Shown: positions 44,754 to 52,352 of the stretch, one piece after another
How positions within the stretch are numbered: position 1 is the stretch's first letter
Layout: every line of letters begins with the position of its first letter
NCBI RefSeq assembly: GCF_014645355.1
Contig: NZ_BMLS01000001.1
Coordinates: 682,001 to 746,000 of the forward strand
Reading direction: 5' to 3'
DNA length: 64,000 bases
Source: Bowmanella pacifica
GTDB lineage: Bacteria > Pseudomonadota > Gammaproteobacteria > Enterobacterales > Alteromonadaceae
Notes under the pieces: generated by a model
Told to the model about the DNA's origin: nothing
The model's input: only the letters and a program-made list of their open reading frames with translations
Databases searched by the model: none
Made by a program: the position numbers and the translations under genes

Positions 44754-46256
44754 TCAACGCGCCGGGCAATGGGCCTGAAGATAGTCATCATGGCTTGGCA
44801 TTTTCTGTACTTGGCTAAGGATTTGTTGGCGGTTGTCATTTAAGATTCGGGCCAAGTCCTGGGTATTAAACGCATCCAGTAGCGGGTGGTACTTTTGCGG
44901 ACGCAGTTGCATCCCTTCTAAAATGGCGTACCAACTGTCGCTGCTAAAAAATTGCCCTGGGGTATGTTCTAGCTGCCCGCGCTGTTGAAACACCCGTAGC
45001 TTCTCACGCAATGTGTCCGGCACCGGCATTGTCTGGCACCAGCGCCAAAAATCACTATCCTGACGCTTTGAGGTGCAGTAATGCAGGATGATAAAATCGC
45101 GAATTTCCTGATAATCCTGGTCAATTTTTTGATTAAAACTCTGCGTGTTGTCGGCATCAAAATCCCTGTCCGGGAAGTGTTTAATAAAGTGCACCAGGGT
45201 TTTATACACCAAGTGAATCGCGGTTGATTCGAGTGGCTCTAAAAACCCGCTCGCCAATCCAAGCGCCAGGCAGTTGTTATGCCATATCTTTTTGCGCTTA
45301 CCTGTTACAAAAGGGATCACTCTGGGCTCATTGAGCCGCTTGCCGCTAACCTGACTGAGTAAGGTATCCAGCGCCTGGTCGTCACTGCAAAACTGACTGG
45401 CAAACACATAGCCATTGCCACTGCGATGTTGCAGCGGAATAGTCCATCGCCAGCCGGCATCATGGGCCGTGGCAACGGTATAAGGAGCAGGTGGCGCGAC
45501 ATTTTCGGTTTGTATCGTCACCGCGCGATTACAGGGTAAATAATCCGACCAATCCTGGTAGCCGGTTTGCAGGCTTTGCTCAATAAGCAAACCTTTAAAG
45601 CCGGTACAATCGATAAAGAAATCACTCTTAAGCCTGGTGCCATTATCCAGTATCAAGGCGTGGATAAAGACTCTTTGGTCAAGCTCCACCTTATCCACCG
45701 TGGCTTCAATGCGCTGCACACCACGTTTTTGGCAAAGTTCGCGCAGAAAACGGGCCACCAGCACGGCATCTAAATGCAGCGCCTGCGCATAGCTGGCCTG
45801 CACCCAGTTTTGTGGCTGCTTTGGGCGTAGCATAAAGCGCTGTTGCTGCGCCATCACGGCACCGGGAGAATAGTCCAACCAAGCGGCATCAGAACCATCG
45901 GCTCGTGACTTTAACCAGGCCTGATAGAACTCAAAGCCATTGATGTCCTTGCCAGTTCTGCCAAAGGGATGAAAGAAGCGCTCACCCGGTAATAACCAGT
46001 CATCAAAGCGTATTCCCAGTTTAAAGCTGGCCGAAGTGGCTTGAATAAAGTCCTTGAGATTGATTTGACTGGCCTGGATAAAATCCATAATGGAGGGAAC
46101 TGTGGACTCACCCACGCCAATGGTGGGGATATCGGCAGATTCCACCACAGAAATTTGCACACCACTTCCCCTTAATACACTGGAAAGTAATGTAGCGGCC
46201 ATCCAGCCGGCGGTACCACCGCCCACAATACAGATGGACCTTAAGGCATTTTGCAT
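44754..46256 (-). CDS. Flavin-dependent halogenase (tryptophan halogenase family), copy A
   Basis: The 500-residue protein is a paralogue of copy B. It has GGGTAG at 12-17, Lys79 (SFKLGIRF), WRWTIP at 269-274 and FLEPLEST with Glu343. The two copies differ widely outside the motifs, which suggests different substrates or a heteromeric pair rather than recent duplication. It is the first gene after the TonB receptor terminator (106 bp from the receptor stop). Confidence 0.92.
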   Translation of the reverse strand: MQNALRSICIVGGGTAGWMAATLLSSVLRGSGVQISVVESADIPTIGVGESTVPSIMDFIQASQINLKDFIQATSASFKLGIRFDDWLLPGERFFHPFGRTGKDINGFEFYQAWLKSRADGSDAAWLDYSPGAVMAQQQRFMLRPKQPQNWVQASYAQALHLDAVLVARFLRELCQKRGVQRIEATVDKVELDQRVFIHALILDNGTRLKSDFFIDCTGFKGLLIEQSLQTGYQDWSDYLPCNRAVTIQTENVAPPAPYTVATAHDAGWRWTIPLQHRSGNGYVFASQFCSDDQALDTLLSQVSGKRLNEPRVIPFVTGKRKKIWHNNCLALGLASGFLEPLESTAIHLVYKTLVHFIKHFPDRDFDADNTQSFNQKIDQDYQEIRDFIILHYCTSKRQDSDFWRWCQTMPVPDTLREKLRVFQQRGQLEHTPGQFFSSDSWYAILEGMQLRPQKYHPLLDAFNTQDLARILNDNRQQILSQVQKMPSHDDYLQAHCPAR

Positions 46257-46307
46257 AATTAAACCCTGTCCAGGCTAATCACTGACGTCAGAGCCTTAGA
46301 ATGAAAT

Positions 46308-46337
46308 AAACTGCGCAGTATTACTACTGCGCAGTTT
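46308..46337 (-). terminator. Terminator/attenuator between TonB receptor and halogenase operon
   Basis: A perfect 13-bp stem (AAACTGCGCAGTA with its complement) and TTAC loop. On the minus strand, the stem ends in TTTATTT. It follows the receptor stop by 26 bp and precedes halogenase A on the same strand, so partial read-through would give high receptor and low enzyme levels. Confidence 0.85.
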
Positions 46338-46362
46338 TTACACTCCGTCTTTGCAGACGCTA

Positions 46363-49300
46363 TCAGAAGGTTGCGCGAACCGTTAACGCATAACGACGGT
46401 CTGTCGTAAAGGTAAAGGCATCGGTCAACCGTCCAGCTTGGTTTTGCTGATACTGGGTTTCAGTATCAGCACCCAGCACATTACTGACCTGCAAACCCAC
46501 CTTAACGTTTTCGTTAATGGTGTAGAACAAGCTGGCATCCATCATGCCCTGCGCCTTGGAGTAAGCCGGCACAAACTCTTCCGACTCACGCAACGTCAGC
46601 AGATAATCCGAACGCCAGGTGTAGGCTAAACGGAAGGAAACATCATCCTTTTCATACATACCGACAATGTTGAGGTTCTGATCGGAATAGCCTTGCAGCG
46701 GCAAGCCAGTAAACTGACGGAAGGTATTGCGATTATCGCTAATAGGTACACCCGCGCCATTGAACTGGATTGCCTCGGCGGGACTGGTGTTGGGGTCTTC
46801 CAGGCCACTCTGATCAATATAGGTGTAGTTAAACTGCAGACCTAAACCACTCCACAGCCCCGGCAACATATCGTAAAACTGCGAGTAAGACAGTTCAACA
46901 CCGCGAATCGTGCCTGAGCCCGTGTTATCCGGCCCGTAAGCGGCCACAGGATAGCTGGTGCCACCCACCTCAACCTCGGTGGAGAAATGCTTGCTGCGAA
47001 TAATGTTCGACAATTTCTTGTGGAACAAACCTACGGTCAGTGAACCTGCCGGAGCAAAATACCACTCGGTGGTTAAATCCAAATTGACCGACTCTTCCGG
47101 CTCCAGGAAGGCATTACGCGCATTGGCACTAATTTCAATATTCTGCAGGTCGACAGTGGGATTAGTCAGCTCGTCTTTGGCTTCGTTGGGGTTTTGGTAC
47201 ACCTCTTCGTAGTCCAGACTAAGTACCATCTTATTGGCGGCATCCACCAAACTTGGATAGTACAGGCCTTTTGAAGCGCCGAAACGCACCACCACATCAT
47301 CGCTAACCCCAAAGCTCAGGTTTAAGCTGGGCAACACAGTTGAATAGTCGGTACCTTCGACGGTGCTGGCAAAGGACTCGCCAGATGCCAGAGCAAAGAT
47401 ACTGGGGTACTGGTTTTGCATCACTTGATACAAAGACCCGGTTTCATCTGTGCCTCGTCTGGCCGTGGCAGGTAAATTAATCCCCCCCGTAGACTCCAGT
47501 TGATAATCCACATAGCGCAGACCAAAGTTACCTTTAACCGGGATATCCCCCATCTCCACATCAAAGTCAGCCCGCACATAAAACTCGGTGCGCTCCGTTT
47601 GACTTGAACTGATATGGCGAGGCGCAAAATGGCTATATGAACGGTCAGCCAAATCTTCATAAGGCTGGGCACAACCACCGCTGCCATCCATCGCATTACC
47701 TTGTGCACTCCAACTGCCACAACCGTCACGCAGAGTCTGCGAGTAGTTTTCGGCCAGATCCATGCGTGGGAACAGGAAGCTGTTGTATGGGCCGATTAAG
47801 GTATTGCCGTTGTAATGATCGGCAAAGCTGATGCGATCATACAGCTCAGGCACCACTTGCGGTGAGGCGTTGTAGGACGCTTGTGCGTTCCATGGCGTAC
47901 CCAGCGCCTGCCAACCTTCGTAATCCGTATCACGTACAGTCAGCTCTTTCTCGGAATAGTAGAGTCCGGTCTTAATCGCCGTAAAGGCGCCATCCAACTC
48001 ATATTTGAAATCCAGTTGGTAGGTATCGGCGTTGGCTTCGTTATGCTCTTCCTGTTGCATACCGCTGGCAATACGCAAAATTGGATTGGTATTGGCTTCC
48101 ACATCGGCCGGATTCGACGTATTGGGGTTCAAGAACTCGATTGTGGGAGTAGACCCCCTCAAGTCCATAAAGAATGGCGCGTATTCTTTAGTCTGGTTAC
48201 CGTTAATGCGCGAAGTCACAGAGTTGTTATGTACAATCTGCTCAGAATCCACATGCTGGTAGTCAGCATTAATGGTTAAGCGGTCGGTTGCTTTAAAGAC
48301 TAAGTTAAAGGACGTATCTTTAACCGTATTCTCATTAAAGTTATAACGTGAACGGAACTGCAACGGCAATTCAGGCTCATTAGAACGCCCAATACCAGAG
48401 GTCAGATAGCCGTTCTCATCCACAGTTAATGGACGCCCTTCATCCGCACCATCAAACCACTGAATAGCGTTTGGTGCATAAGGCAGGAAACCACGGTCGC
48501 CCGACGCTATGACATGCTCGCGCCATACCAAGGAGGCTTTAGAATTTATATGCTCTAGGGTGGCGGTAATTCTCTCGTCCGTACTCTGCCACTGTAATGA
48601 GGCAGTAAAGCCACGACGTTTACGATCATTCTCAGCCGACGACATGGTGTAACTTGCCGGGGCATACCAGGTCACGCCATCGGGTTGCCCTTCAAGGGCT
48701 TCGCCTTCAAATTCGGGAATATAAGCGGCCTGATCGGCATCGGTGTATTGCACGGTATCTTCAAGGCCCGCTCCACAGGCACGCCAGTCAGAGGCGCCGG
48801 GGATGCAGGGGTTGGAGTACATACCAGACACCACCCCAGGGCTTGGCGTTCCCCATTCGTCATAAGAAAAGGTATCGACTGGGCCTCGGCTGTGGTAATT
48901 ACCCAGGCCAAAACCATCACCGCGGGTTCTGTACTCTGAATCAGACGCCGCCACCAGCAAACCAAATTTACCGGAATCGGTATCCCAGTTATCCGAGAAC
49001 AGAGCACTAAAGGACGGGGTCGTCTCTTCGCGGTAATCACCGTAGTTGGCTTGAGCACTCACGGCCACCAAACGATTGTCAGAATCAAAGGGTTTACGGG
49101 TAACCAGATTAACCGTACCGGCAATCCCCCCGGAAATAAGATCAGCGGTTTGGTTTTTCACCACTTCCACCGCGCCTAATAATTCAGCAGGAAAATCTTC
49201 ATAGCTAAGGCCGCCATAAGGGTTGGCGCTAAAACTATCGCGACCATTGATTTCACTGCGCACGCGATCCAAACCCCGTACTAATACACTGGTACCTTCA

Positions 49301-49629
49301 TCGGCATAGTGTTTGGGATCGTTGGAGGAGGCAAAGCGTTCAATGGTCACCCCAGGAATACGCTGTAAGGCTTCGGTAACCGACTTATCGGGCAGTGCCC
49401 CAATATCAGAAGCTGTAATCGCGTCTTTAACCGTGTCGGCATAGCGCTTAAGGTTCTGCGCGGAATTCAGGCTTTGACGAATACCACGAACTTCGATGAC
49501 TTCGGTTGGCTCCTCAATCATCTGCTCCGTTGTGGCGGCTTCCTGAGCTAAAACCGATGTGGACAGTGAGCAGGTGATCGCTGCAGATACCGCGAGCACC
49601 AGACGCTTTTTCTGGAATGTATTAGACAT
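46363..49629 (-). CDS. TonB-dependent receptor (Xanthomonas-Caulobacter type, large)
   Basis: This 1088-residue receptor has a signal peptide ending at VLAQEA, a TonB box (EVIEVRGIRQSLNSAQNLKR), and the plug sequence ITASDIGALPDKSVTEALQRIPGVTIER found in the TIGR01782 group, whose members mostly import oligosaccharides. The barrel is complete to the terminal Phe (YALTVRATF). GAGGGT lies before the ATG. A NagR-like palindrome (49727-49740) sits about 100 bp upstream of the gene. Its genetic partners are two halogenases and a JmjC-type protein. A carbohydrate such as chitin oligomers is one hypothesis. Confidence 0.93.
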   Translation of the reverse strand: MSNTFQKKRLVLAVSAAITCSLSTSVLAQEAATTEQMIEEPTEVIEVRGIRQSLNSAQNLKRYADTVKDAITASDIGALPDKSVTEALQRIPGVTIERFASSNDPKHYADEGTSVLVRGLDRVRSEINGRDSFSANPYGGLSYEDFPAELLGAVEVVKNQTADLISGGIAGTVNLVTRKPFDSDNRLVAVSAQANYGDYREETTPSFSALFSDNWDTDSGKFGLLVAASDSEYRTRGDGFGLGNYHSRGPVDTFSYDEWGTPSPGVVSGMYSNPCIPGASDWRACGAGLEDTVQYTDADQAAYIPEFEGEALEGQPDGVTWYAPASYTMSSAENDRKRRGFTASLQWQSTDERITATLEHINSKASLVWREHVIASGDRGFLPYAPNAIQWFDGADEGRPLTVDENGYLTSGIGRSNEPELPLQFRSRYNFNENTVKDTSFNLVFKATDRLTINADYQHVDSEQIVHNNSVTSRINGNQTKEYAPFFMDLRGSTPTIEFLNPNTSNPADVEANTNPILRIASGMQQEEHNEANADTYQLDFKYELDGAFTAIKTGLYYSEKELTVRDTDYEGWQALGTPWNAQASYNASPQVVPELYDRISFADHYNGNTLIGPYNSFLFPRMDLAENYSQTLRDGCGSWSAQGNAMDGSGGCAQPYEDLADRSYSHFAPRHISSSQTERTEFYVRADFDVEMGDIPVKGNFGLRYVDYQLESTGGINLPATARRGTDETGSLYQVMQNQYPSIFALASGESFASTVEGTDYSTVLPSLNLSFGVSDDVVVRFGASKGLYYPSLVDAANKMVLSLDYEEVYQNPNEAKDELTNPTVDLQNIEISANARNAFLEPEESVNLDLTTEWYFAPAGSLTVGLFHKKLSNIIRSKHFSTEVEVGGTSYPVAAYGPDNTGSGTIRGVELSYSQFYDMLPGLWSGLGLQFNYTYIDQSGLEDPNTSPAEAIQFNGAGVPISDNRNTFRQFTGLPLQGYSDQNLNIVGMYEKDDVSFRLAYTWRSDYLLTLRESEEFVPAYSKAQGMMDASLFYTINENVKVGLQVSNVLGADTETQYQQNQAGRLTDAFTFTTDRRYALTVRATF

Positions 49630-49726
49630 ATTTTACCCTCTGTGTGTTTCTTATAATGCTGGCTATTGCCACTACCCCTAACCTCAGCTCTCGATGCCAA
49701 TACCTGTCTCGCTGTTCTCAGCAATA

Positions 49727-49740
49727 TGACAACGCTGTCA
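49727..49740. promoter_or_regulatory. Operator-like palindrome TGACAACGCTGTCA (copy 2)
   Basis: The sequence is identical to 5896-5909, here with extra symmetric A and T flanks (ATGACAACGCTGTCAT, 49726-49741). It fits, as I remember it, the reported NagR core AATGACA-rCGy-TGTCATT at nearly every base. It is about 100 bp upstream of the receptor-halogenase operon. Confidence 0.68.
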
Positions 49741-50058
49741 TTTTGCTACCAACGAAAACAGTGACACCTCAACAAAGTCATTCACCCTGCGCCCCCAACA
49801 GCAACAAATAGGTGAATGGCTGTGTCTTCTCTGAATCATCAAAAGCTTGCACTACGTCACTTGCCAGAGGCTTCCCTGTGACTTTGAAGTTAAAAAATAA
49901 CCTATAAAAATATTTCTTTAAGTTATTTTTTAACATTATGTAACATTAAGCGGTTATTAAAGCAACGCATTTGGTCGCAATACAGTGCGGCAGGCTGGTG
50001 GTTTTTCACACGGCTAAAGGGCTCAGTAAACAGCTCGGTTAGGCAGAATTGGGCACAA

Positions 50059-50073
50059 TGATAATGACAATCA
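50059..50073. promoter_or_regulatory. Fur-like box without an adjacent gene
   Basis: TGATAATGACAATCA matches the 7-1-7 Fur consensus at 12 of 14 arm positions. No gene starts close to it on either strand. A hairpin with CAACTGCC/GGCAGTTG arms follows at 50103-50137. Confidence 0.4.
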
Positions 50074-50192
50074 AAATGAATAGCGGGTATCTGGATAGTT
50101 CCAACTGCCTAGCGTACCTACCTGGTATGGCAGTTGTTTGGCCTTGGTGTCACGGGGCAGGAACGAAATATCTCCGCCCACAGAAGAAAGAA

Positions 50193-50217
50193 AGCCACCC
50201 GCCAGCGGCAGATGGCT
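50193..50217 (-). terminator. Probable terminator of the phospholipase C gene
   Basis: On the minus strand, an AGCCATCTGCCGC-TG-GCGGGTGGCT imperfect hairpin is followed by TTCTTTCTTC, 16 bp after the phospholipase stop. Confidence 0.6.
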
Positions 50218-50232
50218 TAAATAAGCCTGCGA

Positions 50233-52251
50233 TCAAGCAGGTAAGCGTCCGGCAAACTGACGCACAAACTGCCCGTTTGGCGCGTCCACTTTCAGGTCAT
50301 AGCCTCGGTCAGCATCCAGATGCAGGCTCAGTGATTGCCCTTTGCCCAGCAACTTCACGTCGACTTCCTGGCCCTGCCGATAACGTAACTCCTGTCCCTG
50401 ATTTACCAACTGCAAACCTTGGCGGGTACGTTCCAGGCTGGCACTAGCGGTATCATCCTGCAGCCCCTTAAAGCGGCGATGGAAACCTTCGGGCCCCATA
50501 AGCTGCAAATCATAGTGGCCTTGTTGTAAAGGCCACTCGGCCCGCAGCCGGCCTTTAGCCGCTAGCGTATAGCGCTTGGGGATCGCGGTTAAGTTCAGTC
50601 TGTCGTATACCTGCAAGACCACTGCCCGTTGGCTGAGGTTTTGCATTTGCACCACCACCTTGCCATCCTTCACGCTGCAATCGGCATTCAGGTCATAAAG
50701 ACAAGGCCGGTGCGGCTTATGGCCGGGTAACTGGGCAATTTCACTTAGCTCAGAAGGAATGGGGGGCACGGTGCGCTCTTTAAATTCGGCGGCGCGCAGC
50801 GCATCCTGATAAGGGGCAGGTAAATGCGGGAAACTGGCCTTATTGGGATTGGCAAAATCAAAGGCACTGAGAAAGTCCCCACAAACCGCCCGTCGCCAGG
50901 GGCTGATATTCGGCTCCATCACCCCAAAACGGGTTTCCAGAAAGCGGATTACCGAGGTGTGATCCATCACTTCGGAGCAAACATAGCCACCACGACTCCA
51001 GGGGGATACCACATAGGCGGGCACACGCGGCCCTAATCCATAAGGCCTGCCTCGCAATTCCGGCCGATCCAGTTTGGTATTGGCCTTATCTGCGTGCAGA
51101 TGGTATTCCCCAGAGGTAGAAATTTGTGAGTGACCGGCAAAGCCCCCTTCCACCGTTGTGTCGGGTGAAGGCGGTGCTGGCGGCGGCATATGATCGAAAA
51201 AGCCGTCATTTTCATCAAACATGATAAACAATACGGTTTTGGCCCACACATCCGGGTTGGCCGTCAGGGCGTCCAGCATATCCGCAGTGTACGCCGCGCC
51301 TTGGGCAGGACTGGATGGACCGGGGTGTTCAGAACCTTCGGCGGTGGCAATCACATAAGACACCGCCGGCAACTTATCGGCCAGTACATCTTCTTTCAGT
51401 CTGTCCAGCGCGCGGGTACTCAGCGCGCGTTTCAACAGTTCCGCATCGGCCCCTTCCCGTTTGGTATAGGCATCGCGATAAGCCTTAAAGCCAACCAGAG
51501 GGTTATCGGTAAAGTTATCCCCCATATCCTGGTAAATGGTCCAATCGATACCTGCCGCTTGTAAACGTTCGGGATATGTCGTCCAGTGGTAAGCGTCTTG
51601 CGGGCCGCCGCGTTCAGGCAGATTGTCATGGGAATTTCCCACCGCAGGCCCACCAAACTGAGCATGGCCGTCGTTGCAGCCCGTCCACAGGTACAAGCGA
51701 TTGGGGTTGGTCCCCGCATGCATGGAGCAATGGTAGGCATCGCACAAGGTGAAGGCATCGGCCAGGGCAAACTGAAATGGAATATCCTGTTGTTCAAAGT
51801 AGCCCATGGCATGCATATGTTTGGCATCCGGCCATTGGTCCATTCTGCCGTGATCCCAGGCAAACTGGGCATCGGTCCAGGAATGCGGCGTCCCTTCCAC
51901 CCGCATATGGGCAAAGGTCTGGCGGGTATTCAAGGCAAAGGGAGAAATAAGCCTGGGGCCAGCCTGGCTGGTATTCAGTTGAGTAAAGACATTACGCTCC
52001 GCCATGGTCTCCAGAGGCTTGACCGGTGCCGGGTAAGGGTCAGAAAAGCCACGTACCCCTGGCATAGTGCCAAAATAATGATCGAAAGAGCGGTTTTCCT
52101 GCATCAGGATAACCACATGCTCCACATCTTCAATGGTGCCGCTTTTCACCCGCGCCGGGATACTCAATGCCTTAACTATCTGTGGGTAGGCCATTGCCAG
52201 CCCTGCAACCCCACTGCCGGCTAAAAACTGCCGCCGACTAATACCACTCAT
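50233..52251 (-). CDS. Tat-exported phospholipase C (phosphoesterase family)
   Basis: The 672-residue enzyme starts at the ATG at 52251 (AGGAG upstream). A Tat signal (SRRQFLAGSG) is followed by the PF04185 catalytic domain: VVILMQENRSFDHYFGTMPGVRGF, DAYHCSMHAGTNPNRLYLWTG, FIMFDENDGFFDHM and the AYVVSPWSRGGYV segment. Two C-terminal beta domains (DUF756 type) end the protein, as in the non-haemolytic phosphatidylcholine phospholipase C of Pseudomonas and Burkholderia. It likely releases phosphocholine or diacylglycerol from lipids. It follows a TonB receptor on the same strand, and a DeoR regulator lies divergent from that receptor. Confidence 0.93.
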   Translation of the reverse strand: MSGISRRQFLAGSGVAGLAMAYPQIVKALSIPARVKSGTIEDVEHVVILMQENRSFDHYFGTMPGVRGFSDPYPAPVKPLETMAERNVFTQLNTSQAGPRLISPFALNTRQTFAHMRVEGTPHSWTDAQFAWDHGRMDQWPDAKHMHAMGYFEQQDIPFQFALADAFTLCDAYHCSMHAGTNPNRLYLWTGCNDGHAQFGGPAVGNSHDNLPERGGPQDAYHWTTYPERLQAAGIDWTIYQDMGDNFTDNPLVGFKAYRDAYTKREGADAELLKRALSTRALDRLKEDVLADKLPAVSYVIATAEGSEHPGPSSPAQGAAYTADMLDALTANPDVWAKTVLFIMFDENDGFFDHMPPPAPPSPDTTVEGGFAGHSQISTSGEYHLHADKANTKLDRPELRGRPYGLGPRVPAYVVSPWSRGGYVCSEVMDHTSVIRFLETRFGVMEPNISPWRRAVCGDFLSAFDFANPNKASFPHLPAPYQDALRAAEFKERTVPPIPSELSEIAQLPGHKPHRPCLYDLNADCSVKDGKVVVQMQNLSQRAVVLQVYDRLNLTAIPKRYTLAAKGRLRAEWPLQQGHYDLQLMGPEGFHRRFKGLQDDTASASLERTRQGLQLVNQGQELRYRQGQEVDVKLLGKGQSLSLHLDADRGYDLKVDAPNGQFVRQFAGRLPA

Positions 52252-52292
52252 AACAAACTCCTGTGTGCGTCCGGCAAACAAACAGCCAGACT

Positions 52293-52336
52293 GAAAAAAC
52301 AAAAACGGGCCGCCACTGAAAAATCAGTGGCGGCCC
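52293..52336 (-). terminator. Terminator between TonB receptor and phospholipase C genes
   Basis: A perfect 13-bp GC-rich stem (52307-52319 with 52324-52336) and A4 loop, then GTTTTTGTTTTTT on the minus strand. It sits 16 bp after the receptor stop; the phospholipase gene begins 42 bp beyond the tail, so its expression needs read-through or a small internal promoter. Confidence 0.92.
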
Positions 52337-52352
52337 TGCCATTGGCTCAGCG

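Larger units (their letters stand above)
49630..50232. promoter_or_regulatory. 603-bp control region between phospholipase and TonB receptor genes
   Basis: The gap contains the receptor promoter side (CATTATAAG near 49651-49659 on the minus strand), the palindrome at 49727-49740, an AT-rich block around 49890-49945, a Fur-like box at 50059-50073, a long hairpin at 50103-50137 and a probable terminator for the phospholipase gene at 50193-50217. No coding sequence is convincing. Confidence 0.55.

Noticed and set aside
50049-50447. 132-residue plus-strand frame over the Fur-like box and phospholipase 3' end
   Set aside because: Half of it is antisense to the phospholipase gene; no motif and no ribosome site.
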